A stretch of 64,000 bases of DNA. Origin: Nitrospirota bacterium (GTDB lineage Bacteria > Nitrospirota > Thermodesulfovibrionia > Thermodesulfovibrionales > JdFR-88). This document shows positions 17,470-24,660 of the stretch, piece after piece (within the stretch, counting starts at the first letter, position 1; every line of letters begins with the position of its first letter). The stretch is from NCBI GenBank assembly GCA_021813405.1, contig JAKAKS010000043.1, positions 19,083 to 83,082 on the forward strand, read 5' to 3'. A model generated the notes under the pieces. The model was given only the letters and a program-made list of their open reading frames with translations, was not told the DNA's origin and did not search any database. Both the position numbers and the translations under genes were made by a program.

Positions 17470-17810
17470 CAATGGCTTCCGTGGCTTCCGCAGCTCCCGC
17501 AATCCGGCGCGGAATAATTTGGGGAAGTGTTTTTAAGAACGAAGCCGGAGCCCCCGCCCTCTTCCACAAAATCCATCTCTGTGTCTTTCAGGTTATTAAG
17601 GGTCTGTGCGTCCATATAGACTTTAAGACCGTTTTTCTCTATGGTCTGATCGTTCTGGCCGGCTTTTTCTTCTATTCCTATTCCATAGGAAGGGCCACAC
17701 CCTCAGCCGCCGCCCTGTACCGTATAGATCCTGAGGCCGTGGCCTTCTTTTCCCTCGCCCTTCAAAAGCTCCAGCGCTTTCAGGGCCGCGTTATCTGTGA
17801 TGCTGAACAT
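17469..17810 (-). CDS. HesB/IscA-like protein, probable selenoprotein with in-frame TGA at codon 36
   Basis: From an ATG at 17810 with a GGAGGT site 10 bases upstream, the minus strand reads 113 codons in one frame with a single internal TGA (17703-17705). Around it the protein is [25 protein letters not shown], aligning the TGA with the conserved first Cys of the HesB/IscA domain (GGGCSG..YG). The frame continues with clear HesB features ([30 protein letters not shown]) and ends in [10 protein letters not shown], where its true stop overlaps the hemB start. A family of HesB-related proteins with selenocysteine at this Cys is known (TIGR01911, from recall). A bSECIS-like hairpin follows the TGA. 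Likely role: iron-sulfur or metal-cluster handling. The alternative is a nonsense-mutated pseudogene. Confidence 0.85.
17675..17705 (-). promoter_or_regulatory. UGA codon plus bSECIS-like stem-loop
   Basis: Exactly 11 bases after the in-frame TGA, TTCCTAT and ATAGGAA form a perfect 7-base stem around a GGA loop: a 17-base hairpin. This spacing and size match the minimal upper stem-loop recognised by SelB in E. coli formate dehydrogenase mRNA, with G residues in the loop. Opening the terminal T-A pair gives a five-base loop TGGAA. Confidence 0.75.
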
Positions 17811-17958
17811 TGGTAAGCGAACCTCCGTTGATTTACAAGATGCACACGGGTGTGATAGCACCCCTGACTCTCATAGAATAACTTAAACACAGGCCAAAAA
17901 ACAATTATTTTTCACCCGCTTACGATATTATTAATTTAAGTGTTTATAATTAAAGTTT

Positions 17959-18492
17959 ATGAATCCCCTTGAAATCTTCAATATATATTATCCCCCTGGC
18001 TCTGCGGCGCGGGAAATACTGCTTGTCCATTCGGAAAGCGTTGCTGGCAAGGCCCTGGAGATAGCCCGAAGGGCATCCGGCCAGCCGGACCTGGATTTCG
18101 TTTACGAATCTGCCATACTGCACGACATAGGAATATACCTTACGCACGCGCCAAAGATCGGCTGCTTCGGAGAAAAGCCGTACATATGCCACGGACACCT
18201 GGGCGGGAAACTACTTGAAAAACTCGGTTATCACCGGCACGCGCTGGTGGCGGAGAGGCATATAGGCACAGGGCTTACTGCCCTGGATGTGCGCGAACAG
18301 CGCCTTCCCCTGCCCGAAACCGATATGACCCCGCAGACCCTTGAGGAAAAGATTGTGGCCTTCGCCGACAAGTTCTTCACCAAAAGCAACCCGGATAAGG
18401 AACTGGCCATGGACGAGGCCCGGAAATTAATCAGCCGTTACGGCGAGGAGAAACTGGCGGTTTTCGATTCCTGGGTAAAACTGTTCGGGTGA
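17959..18492 (+). CDS. HD-domain metal-dependent phosphohydrolase
   Basis: A 177-residue protein with an HD fold: LLVHSESVAGKALEIARR (first His), ESAILHDIGIYLT (HD pair), ICHGHLGGKLLEKLG (His) and EKIVAFADKFF (distal Asp). HD proteins of this size hydrolyse nucleotides or phosphate esters; the substrate is not evident. No Shine-Dalgarno site is visible, and a perfect TATAAT at 17945-17950 lies only 8 bases before the ATG, so the message may be leaderless. It is divergent from the HesB-like/hemB unit. Confidence 0.85.
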   Translation: MNPLEIFNIYYPPGSAAREILLVHSESVAGKALEIARRASGQPDLDFVYESAILHDIGIYLTHAPKIGCFGEKPYICHGHLGGKLLEKLGYHRHALVAERHIGTGLTALDVREQRLPLPETDMTPQTLEEKIVAFADKFFTKSNPDKELAMDEARKLISRYGEEKLAVFDSWVKLFG

Positions 18493-18629
18493 CTGGAGCG
18501 CAATTATATACCCAGCGCCGCTACTGAAAAAAACGCTGTTGGCCGCTGGTGAACGAGTTTTTTAAAGAGACGCGGAGAAAAATTCCGTACAAGCCGGGGC
18601 CTTCAAAAAGCCGTAGCTTTTTGGGGTGG

Positions 18630-18648
18630 AAGCCGGAATGACAGAGCA
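18630..18648. repeat. 19-base repeat (second copy of the one at 8531-8549)
   Basis: Identical to AAGCCGGAATGACAGAGCA at 8531. Just upstream (18604-18623) CAAAAAGC-CGTA-GCTTTTTG forms a perfect 8-base hairpin. It lies between the HD gene and the converging cytochrome gene. Confidence 0.6.
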
Positions 18649-18655
18649 TGGAAAT

Positions 18656-18907
18656 CTAAGCAAGCCTCTTTTTAGGCTTATGGCATTTGAAGCAGGAGAA
18701 CTTGGGAGGATGATTTGGCTTCAGGGCGTTTGGCTTGCCCGGCCCGTGGCACCCCATGCAGGCCGCGTTTGTATCGGTGACGGTAGCGGCGGTAAGCCCC
18801 TGATGCGCGGCGTCCAGCGGAATCTGCGGGAACTTCTTGCCGGACAGGGCATAAAGCACCCCCACAACCACCAGCGACACTATGATATACACGGCCCAGC
18901 TTTTCAT
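18656..18907 (-). CDS. Small membrane-anchored dihaem cytochrome c
   Basis: An 83-residue protein with one N-terminal membrane helix (AVYIIVSLVVVGVLYALSG) and two c-type haem sites, CMGCH and CFKCH, 22 residues apart in a His/Pro-rich tail (PNHPPKFSCFKCHKPKK). It would face the periplasm and carry electrons or act as a small haem donor. No Cys/Met-rich partner is adjacent; it lies downstream of aconitase on the same strand but beyond a strong terminator, so it is probably transcribed separately. The ribosome site is weak. Confidence 0.85.
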   Translation of the reverse strand: MKSWAVYIIVSLVVVGVLYALSGKKFPQIPLDAAHQGLTAATVTDTNAACMGCHGPGKPNALKPNHPPKFSCFKCHKPKKRLA

Positions 18908-18950
18908 GCGCTTATTCTAGCAGAAACAGGCAAATAACGGAAAAGGCTGT

Positions 18951-18986
18951 CCAAAATAAAACCCTCCCCCTTGAATGGGGAGGGTT
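18951..18986 (-). terminator. Rho-independent terminator downstream of aconitase
   Basis: On the minus strand AACCCTCCCC and GGGGAGGGTT form a 10-base stem followed by TTATTTTGG, about 20 bases past the aconitase stop. Confidence 0.8.
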
Positions 18987-19007
18987 GGTAGAGTATGAAA
19001 AGATTTT

Positions 19008-20957
19008 TTAATCTTTAAACTTTGCCTTTAAGTACGGCAGCAGCCCGCCCTCAAGAATCAAATCCGCCTCACGGCCTGACAAGTTCGGCACTACCATGAA
19101 GGAAGTCCCCTGCGTAAGATTTTCCACCATGAAGGCCCGGTTCTGCCGCACGGCCTCTCTAAGGCCCGCCGCCTTCAGCCTGTCGCCCTTGCCTATCTTC
19201 TTGTAGTCCTCCGGGTTTTCAAACGCAAGCGGCAGGATACCGAAGTTTATCAGGTTGGCCCTGTGTATCCGGGCAAAAGATTTGGCGATAACGGCCTTAA
19301 CCCCAAGATACATCGGGGCCAGCGCCGCATGCTCCCTGGAGGAGCCCTGCCCGTAGTTTTCTCCGCCTATAACAACACCGCCGCCATTGGCGGATACCGC
19401 GAGTGCGCGCTTGCTGAACTCCGGGTCCAGCCCGCTGTACACGAATTCCGATATGGCCGGTATGTTGGAGCGCAGCGGCAGGACCTTGGAGCCGGCGGGC
19501 ATAATGTCGTCCGTGGTTATGTTGTCGCCCGTTACAAGAAGCACCTCGGCCTCAAGCGCGTCACCCGGCTTCTCCTTCACGGGCACGCTCTTTATATTAG
19601 GCCCCTTCACTATCTCCGCCTTCCCGGTGGACTCTTCAGCCGGGGGGATGAACATATTGTTGTTTACCGGGTATTCGGCAGGCTCCTTGGCGCGGCTGAC
19701 CTTTATACCGGAAGTTTTTGGGTCTGTTATCTCGCCTTTAACCGCAAACAGGGCGCACAGAAGCGGGTTTGCCAGGTAAACCTGGGCGTCCCTGGTCCCG
19801 CTTCTGCCCTTGAAGTTGCGGTTGTACGACCGTATGGAAACATGCCCGGAGCCCGGCGCGCCACCCATGCCGATGCACGGCCCGCAGGAGGACTCCAGCA
19901 GCCTAACACCGGCCGCCAGCAGGTCCTTCACCACGCCGTCTCTGGCCAGCATCGCCGCAACCTGCCTGGAGCCGGGGTTCAGAAGCAGGCTAACCCCGGG
20001 GGCTATCTGCCTGCCTTTCAGCACAGATGCAACTTCTTTTAACGCCATGTATGAGGAGTTGGTGCAGCTTCCTATGCACACCTGGTTTACCTTTGTCCCG
20101 GCCAGCTCGCGCACGGGCTTCACGTTGTCCGGGCTGTGAGGCATGGCGATGAGGGGTTCCAGCTTCGAAAGGTCTATATCAATCGTTTCGGCGTATGCCG
20201 CACCGGGGTCCGCTGAAAGCTCCACCCAGTCCTGCTCACGGTTCTGGGATTTAAGGAAGTGCAGTGTTCTTTCATCGCTGGGGAAAACCGATGTCGTTGC
20301 CCCAAGCTCCGCCCCCATATTCGTTATGGTGGCCCTCTCCGGCACGCTAAGTTCCTTCACGCCAGGCCCGGCATACTCGAATATGCGCCCTACCCCGCCC
20401 TTCACGGTAAGCCGCCTTAAAAGCTCCAGTATTATGTCCATGGAGGCCACCCACGGCCTCTTGAGTTTGCCTTTAAGGTTTATCCGCACAACATCGGGCA
20501 TCTTAAGCTCGAATGGTGAGCCAGCCATCATCGCGGCCGCGTCCAGCCCGCCCACACCAATTGCGATCATGCCGATGCCGCCGCCCGTGGGGGTATGGCT
20601 GTCCGTCCCAAGCGCTATTTTGCCGGGGGCCGAAAACCTTTCCAGATGTATTTGATGGGATATGCCGTTTCCGGGCCTGGAAAACCACGCGCCGAATTTG
20701 GAAGCGGATGTGCGGAGGAACTCATGGTCATCAGCGTTCATGAAATCGGACTGGAGCATGTTGTGGTCCACATAAGAGACCGCGAGCGGCACTTTTACCC
20801 TGCTTACCCCTATGGCCTCGAACTGAAGCCAGGCCATCGTGCCCGTGGCGTCCTGGGTATAGACCTGGTCCGCCTTAATCCCTATGCGCTGCCCGGCCTG
20901 CGCCTGGCCGCTTGCCAGGTGGGCCTCTATTATCTTTTCAACAAGATTTTTTCCCAT
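19008..20957 (-). CDS. Aconitate hydratase
   Basis: A 649-residue iron-sulfur enzyme interconverting citrate and isocitrate in the TCA cycle. Visible are GTDSHTPTGGG, the cluster cysteines in CIGSCTNSSY and SSCGPCIGMGG, TTDDIMPAG and the swivel-domain GENYGQGSSREHAALAP. Its size fits the shorter bacterial class related to mitochondrial aconitase rather than the ~900-residue AcnA. The frame is open upstream, but the ATG at 20957 (MGKNLVEKIIEAHL) fits the family, with AAGGAA 12 bases before it. Single gene with its own terminator. Confidence 0.95.
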   Translation of the reverse strand: MGKNLVEKIIEAHLASGQAQAGQRIGIKADQVYTQDATGTMAWLQFEAIGVSRVKVPLAVSYVDHNMLQSDFMNADDHEFLRTSASKFGAWFSRPGNGISHQIHLERFSAPGKIALGTDSHTPTGGGIGMIAIGVGGLDAAAMMAGSPFELKMPDVVRINLKGKLKRPWVASMDIILELLRRLTVKGGVGRIFEYAGPGVKELSVPERATITNMGAELGATTSVFPSDERTLHFLKSQNREQDWVELSADPGAAYAETIDIDLSKLEPLIAMPHSPDNVKPVRELAGTKVNQVCIGSCTNSSYMALKEVASVLKGRQIAPGVSLLLNPGSRQVAAMLARDGVVKDLLAAGVRLLESSCGPCIGMGGAPGSGHVSIRSYNRNFKGRSGTRDAQVYLANPLLCALFAVKGEITDPKTSGIKVSRAKEPAEYPVNNNMFIPPAEESTGKAEIVKGPNIKSVPVKEKPGDALEAEVLLVTGDNITTDDIMPAGSKVLPLRSNIPAISEFVYSGLDPEFSKRALAVSANGGGVVIGGENYGQGSSREHAALAPMYLGVKAVIAKSFARIHRANLINFGILPLAFENPEDYKKIGKGDRLKAAGLREAVRQNRAFMVENLTQGTSFMVVPNLSGREADLILEGGLLPYLKAKFKD

Positions 20958-21107
20958 ATAAAAGAGCCGTTTCCTTACCCTTTCGTGAAGATTTCGGACG
21001 CCGGAAAAAAAGGCGATACAGATTAATTTAACACAGCAAACGGCCTGCGGCCAAATTGGGAAGATTTTTTGCCTGGCCAGGCGAAAGCCCATATAAAACC
21101 TAATAAT

Positions 21108-21136
21108 TGTAATTTGACTTTAAATGGGAGTAGAAT
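21108..21136 (+). promoter_or_regulatory. Sigma-70-like promoter of the His/Met-rich gene
   Basis: TTGTAA and TAGAAT separated by 17 bases, about 32 bases before the start codon. A perfect GCCTGG/CCAGGC palindrome lies upstream at 21071-21082 and could be an operator. Confidence 0.45.
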
Positions 21137-21167
21137 AGCCTTCGTGACAGCTGATACAGGTTTTAAT

Positions 21168-21893
21168 ATGAGGAACGGCGCAAAACTTTTAACCGCATTT
21201 ATGTCGCTGGCGCTTATTCTGGCGGCTGGCCCGGCACAGGCATCCGGCCAGGAAAAGCACGGCATGGCAAATGCCGCTTACATGGAGATGCTGCATCTGC
21301 ACTCGCTTATGGACCACGGCCTTGAAATGGTTGCCGAGGGGTCCAATATAGTGATGTTTTCAGAGCAGGATATTGCCCCCTCTCTTGACGAGATGACCAT
21401 GGAGCATGGCCGCAAGATGATACTGGAAGGCAAGGCCGTGATAGAAAAGACACTGAAGATGGCCGCCGCGCAAAAGAAGGTTTACAGAAACAGGCTATTT
21501 ATAAGGTATATCGGCGACCTCGGAAACGCGGAGATTGCCTTTGCCAATATGTCGGTAAAACTGGGCAAGATAGGTATGGCAGGGCCGGCTGACACAAAGG
21601 CGCGCCATATACGCGTGATGATCGATCATACCCTGGTGATGGCCGCACAGGGGGCGGACCTTGTAATCACGGGGCACATGGGTATGCCAACCGAGGATGC
21701 ATATTCGGTAGAACACGGTAAAATGATGCTGTTTGACAGCAGGACCATGCTTAGCATGGTGAAGGGCAAGGAGGCCGTGGATTTGCGCGATAAAAGCAGC
21801 GCCATGGAACAGACGCTTGCCGCCTGCAATGCCGCCAGGCGGATAATTGACCTGCTTGGAATGATGCCAGGCAATGAAGCCGCCGTCAGATAA
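21168..21893 (+). CDS. Periplasmic His/Met-rich protein with internal duplication
   Basis: A 241-residue protein with a signal peptide (KLLTAFMSLALILAAGPAQA). I do not recognise the family. It contains two similar halves: residues ~46-97 (LMDHGLEMVAEGSNIVM ... MEHGRKMILEGKAVIE) and ~150-200 (MIDHTLVMAAQGADLVI ... VEHGKMMLFDSRTM). In each half a DH pair is followed about 30 residues later by EHGxxM, with many Met residues between. This suggests a repeated helical metal-binding unit. It starts the copper-related cluster, so a copper or other metal-binding role is inferred, not shown. The start at 21168 is chosen because the signal peptide begins there. Confidence 0.75.
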   Translation: MRNGAKLLTAFMSLALILAAGPAQASGQEKHGMANAAYMEMLHLHSLMDHGLEMVAEGSNIVMFSEQDIAPSLDEMTMEHGRKMILEGKAVIEKTLKMAAAQKKVYRNRLFIRYIGDLGNAEIAFANMSVKLGKIGMAGPADTKARHIRVMIDHTLVMAAQGADLVITGHMGMPTEDAYSVEHGKMMLFDSRTMLSMVKGKEAVDLRDKSSAMEQTLAACNAARRIIDLLGMMPGNEAAVR

Positions 21894-21940
21894 GGCTTTA
21901 CCGGCCTGCCGGGCTTTAAACCTCTAATTACAGTTTCAAG

Positions 21941-21968
21941 TTGACACGCACATGCATATCCGTAAAAT
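21941..21968 (+). promoter_or_regulatory. Strong sigma-70 promoter before the small Cys/His gene
   Basis: Perfect TTGACA, 16-base spacer, TAAAAT. Initiation would fall at about 21975, the start codon of the next gene, implying a leaderless message. Confidence 0.6.
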
Positions 21969-21974
21969 ATCGTC

Positions 21975-22256
21975 ATGACAAAAGGCGCTTTGCTCGCCCT
22001 GATTGCCGTGGCTATGGCGCTGATGGCCCCTGTTTCCATCAATTTCTCCCCCGAAAAGGACGGCGTTTCATTTATGGCACTGGACGTCTGCCATGCAAAC
22101 GGCCATTTTGCCAAAGCCAGCCAGGATACGGCGTGCTTACGCAAGTGCCCCGTTTTGTTCCATAAGCCGCAAACAGGATCACCATTGGCCAGCCCGGCCG
22201 CACTGCCCGCCCCGTTTCTGGCGGCTGCAGAAAAAGACCGCCCGCCGTCCGCCTGA
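21975..22256 (+). CDS. Small secreted Cys/His-containing protein, uncharacterised
   Basis: A 93-residue open frame with a hydrophobic N-terminus (GALLALIAVAMALMAPV), then LDVCHANGHFAKASQDTACLRKCPVLFHKP and a low-complexity Ala/Pro tail. I recognise no family. The CH, GH, CLxxC and FH residues are compatible with metal binding, and the gene lies inside the copper cluster behind the strongest promoter in the area. No Shine-Dalgarno site is present, in line with a leaderless transcript. Confidence 0.55.
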   Translation: MTKGALLALIAVAMALMAPVSINFSPEKDGVSFMALDVCHANGHFAKASQDTACLRKCPVLFHKPQTGSPLASPAALPAPFLAAAEKDRPPSA

Positions 22257-22394
22257 TTCCACTGGCAAATTAGACAAACGTAAGGATTATATGAAACTCT
22301 CATGTCCGGGGCCGTGGCATGGAATATAATTTGTTTCATAACTGAGCTGCCTTCTGAATGCCGGGGCAGGAGTGAAAGAACGGAGGGAATTGCA

Positions 22395-22907
22395 GTGGGA
22401 AAAGACAAAGAGATGCACGTGGGCGCTGCTGAAAGAAAAACCGCCGCGCCGCGCGGAGGCCGCGGCAGGCTGTCAGCGGCCGTAATCATCATATTCATGG
22501 CCGCGGCACTCCTTACGGAATGCCATAGCGGGCCGCCAAAGATAAGCATCGAAAACGCCAAGGCCGTCATGTCAGCAGGCATATACGGGGAGGCCATGGT
22601 GACAATGACCATTAAAAATGTAGGCGGCGCGGACACGCTTACAGGCGTTAGCACAAACATCCCTGGCGCAACGGCCACGTTCCATATTATGGAAGGCCAG
22701 CGCATGGCGCCGGAGCGGACGGTGGATATTCCCGGGAAAAAATCGATGATATTCAAGACGGGGGGCAGCCATGTAATGCTGGAGAACATGCCAAAAAGCA
22801 TGGCGGCCGGAACGCCTTTCACATTAACGCTTGATTTAGCCAAATCGGGCCAGAAGCAGCTCCATCTGACTCTTGAAAAAGCACCGGCAATGCCGATGAA
22901 CATGTAA
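22395..22907 (+). CDS. PCuAC-type periplasmic copper chaperone
   Basis: A 170-residue protein: a short cytoplasmic N-terminus, one membrane helix (AAVIIIFMAAALL) and a PCuA(C) domain with the copper-ligand pattern TFHIMEGQRM ... KTGGSHVMLENM. The usual domain carries H-x-M and H-x-M ligands of this kind and delivers Cu(I) to cytochrome oxidase or other targets. The GTG start at 22395 follows GGAGGG. The Cys after the helix (TECHSG) is not a standard lipobox, so it is probably an anchored protein. It is 12 bases upstream of the barrel-like gene. Confidence 0.88.
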   Translation: MGKDKEMHVGAAERKTAAPRGGRGRLSAAVIIIFMAAALLTECHSGPPKISIENAKAVMSAGIYGEAMVTMTIKNVGGADTLTGVSTNIPGATATFHIMEGQRMAPERTVDIPGKKSMIFKTGGSHVMLENMPKSMAAGTPFTLTLDLAKSGQKQLHLTLEKAPAMPMNM

Positions 22908-22919
22908 GGAGGCCTTTAA

Positions 22920-23813
22920 ATGAGAGCCCGGATATTGTATTTGGCGCTGCCGGTACTGCTTGGCGTATTTATTGTGCCGGCACCCTCCTGGGCGCACGGA
23001 TTTGCGGGAAAGAGGTTTTTCCCGACCACGTTCCAGGTGGACGACCCTTTCATTTCGGACGAGTTCTCGATTTTGATAAACGCAATAAAGCAGCCCGGAG
23101 ACGCACCCAATGACTCAACGGAAATCAATATCGACGCTTCAAAACGCCTCCTGCCCCATTTCGGGTTCGAGTTCCACGAGGCCTATCAGCATCTAGGCTC
23201 AAGCAACGACGGCTCCGCTAACGGATGGGAAACGTTCGGAGTGGGCGCCAAGTGGCAGTTCCTTACAGATGAAAAACACGAGGCAATAATGTCTCTTGGC
23301 ACCGATTTGGACGTGGGCGGCACAGGGGCCAGGCAGCTGGGGTCCGAACCATTCACCACCATCTCGCCAGGGCTGTTTTTTGGCAAGGGTATGGGTGATT
23401 TGCCGGATTCGGTCAACTTCCTTCAGCCAGTTGCGATAACAGGGCTAATCCAGCCAAGCTTCCCCACAAAAAACGGCGAGGAAGGCGACCTGAACTGGGG
23501 ATTCACCTTCCAGTACAGCTTCATCTACCTGGAGGATTTCGTAAAGGACATCGGGCTTGGACAGCCGTTCAAGCGCATGATATTCATCACCGAGTTCCCT
23601 ATGACAACCTGCCTGGACTCTGGCTGCGCCGGGCATACTACCGGCACCGTGAATCCTGGCATCGTATGGGCCGGAAAATCAGCGGAACTGGGCGTTGCCG
23701 CCGAAATCCCGGTGAACTCCGGATCCGGGCATAGCGTGGGGGTGCTGGGGCTTGTTCATCTGTTTGTGGACGACCTTTTCCCGCAGAGCCTGGGAAAGCC
23801 GGTATTCAGATAA
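22920..23813 (+). CDS. Probable outer-membrane barrel-like protein of the copper cluster
   Basis: A 297-residue protein with a signal peptide ending PAPSWAHG, then long alternating beta segments rich in Gly and aromatic residues (HFGFEFHEAYQHLG, WETFGVGAKWQF, WGFTFQYSFIYL, LGVAAEIPVNSGSGHSVG). This suggests an outer-membrane barrel. It has no motif I can name. Its place between the PCuAC and DUF2318/CopC genes, with a one-base overlap to the next gene (TAATGA), suggests a role in metal passage or sensing (inference). Confidence 0.65.
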   Translation: MRARILYLALPVLLGVFIVPAPSWAHGFAGKRFFPTTFQVDDPFISDEFSILINAIKQPGDAPNDSTEINIDASKRLLPHFGFEFHEAYQHLGSSNDGSANGWETFGVGAKWQFLTDEKHEAIMSLGTDLDVGGTGARQLGSEPFTTISPGLFFGKGMGDLPDSVNFLQPVAITGLIQPSFPTKNGEEGDLNWGFTFQYSFIYLEDFVKDIGLGQPFKRMIFITEFPMTTCLDSGCAGHTTGTVNPGIVWAGKSAELGVAAEIPVNSGSGHSVGVLGLVHLFVDDLFPQSLGKPVFR

Positions 23814-24259
23814 TGACTTTGCTTGCAGGGCGCGGGGCCGCCTGCCTGATGGCGGCCCTGATTTTCTTTATGACCGCCGCATGCTCCAGACTGCCCTCGT
23901 ACCCTCCTGCCCGCGTGGCGGGAGGGCATGCCGTAGTAAGCCTGGCGGAACTTACGGAAGGCATGCCGCGTTTTTTTACATATCATTTCCGCAAAAAAAC
24001 GGTAAACTTTTTTGTAGTAAACAACGGCGGAAAAGTAAGCGCGTATCTGGACGCATGCAACAAGTGTTATATCCACAAAATGGGATATCAGGCGGGAAAA
24101 GGCACTGTTACTTGCAGGTATTGCAGCCAGGTATACGGTGTGAAGGAACTGGACACGCCAACAAGCTCATGCTGGCCCATAAAATTAAAGGGCGTTCAGC
24201 GGGGCGGGGATTACCTCATCCCGCTTTCGGAGATTGAAAACGGCGCAAGCAAATTCTAA
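23813..24259 (+). CDS. DUF2318-like lipoprotein
   Basis: A 148-residue protein with a lipoprotein signal (FFMTAACSRLPS) and a DUF2318-type core: LDACNKCYIHKMGYQ followed by TCRYCSQVYGV, i.e. two CxxC pairs. DUF2318 proteins are membrane-linked, found with metal transport genes, and thought to bind metals or clusters through these cysteines; no biochemistry is certain. It is coupled to the preceding barrel gene and followed 17 bases later by copC. Confidence 0.8.
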   Translation: MTLLAGRGAACLMAALIFFMTAACSRLPSYPPARVAGGHAVVSLAELTEGMPRFFTYHFRKKTVNFFVVNNGGKVSAYLDACNKCYIHKMGYQAGKGTVTCRYCSQVYGVKELDTPTSSCWPIKLKGVQRGGDYLIPLSEIENGASKF

Positions 24260-24276
24260 GCGGGGAGGACATTAGG

Positions 24277-24648
24277 ATGAAAGCGGCAATCAGGTTTGTA
24301 CTGGTTTTTATTGTGCTGGCCGGCTGGTTTGCTCCCCGGATGGCCGCGGCGCATGCCTTCCCAGACCATTCAGACCCAAAAGTAGGCTCCAGCGTGAATA
24401 CATCCCCTGCCATGGTGCGCATCTGGTTCGACAGCGATCTGGAACCCGCCTTCTCAACTATTATGGTGCATAACACAAACGGCCAGATGGTTGACAAGGG
24501 TGACAGCCGCGTGGACCCGTCCAACCCGGCCCTCCTGGAAGTGAGCGTGCCCAACCTGCCGCCGGGCAAGTACAAGGTGTTATGGGATGTGGTGGCAAGG
24601 GATGGCCACAGGACAAATGGCGATTACTCGTTTACTGTTAATAAATAA
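24277..24648 (+). CDS. copC: CopC-domain periplasmic copper-binding protein
   Basis: A 123-residue protein with a signal peptide cleaved before HAFPDHSDPKVGSS, leaving an N-terminal His of the type that binds Cu(II) in CopC proteins. The beta-sandwich pattern VRIWFDSDLEPAFST .. YKVLWDVVARDGHRTNGDYSFTV is typical, with a second His in DGHRTNG. It acts with the CopD-type membrane protein encoded next. Confidence 0.93.
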   Translation: MKAAIRFVLVFIVLAGWFAPRMAAAHAFPDHSDPKVGSSVNTSPAMVRIWFDSDLEPAFSTIMVHNTNGQMVDKGDSRVDPSNPALLEVSVPNLPPGKYKVLWDVVARDGHRTNGDYSFTVNK

Positions 24649-24660
24649 GGGGGAGTGCGC

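Noticed and set aside
17469..17810. HesB-like gene as a nonsense-mutated pseudogene
   Set aside because: The rest of the frame is intact, the TGA falls exactly on the conserved Cys and a correctly spaced SECIS-like hairpin follows; decay would not predict these.
20143..20655. 170-codon plus-strand frame
   Set aside because: Antisense to the aconitase gene, with no domain features.
22291..22329. 12-codon mini-ORF (MKLSCPGPWHGI) with ATGAAAC/GTTTCAT arms before the PCuAC gene
   Set aside because: Too short to judge; no attenuator structure or repeated regulatory codons are evident.
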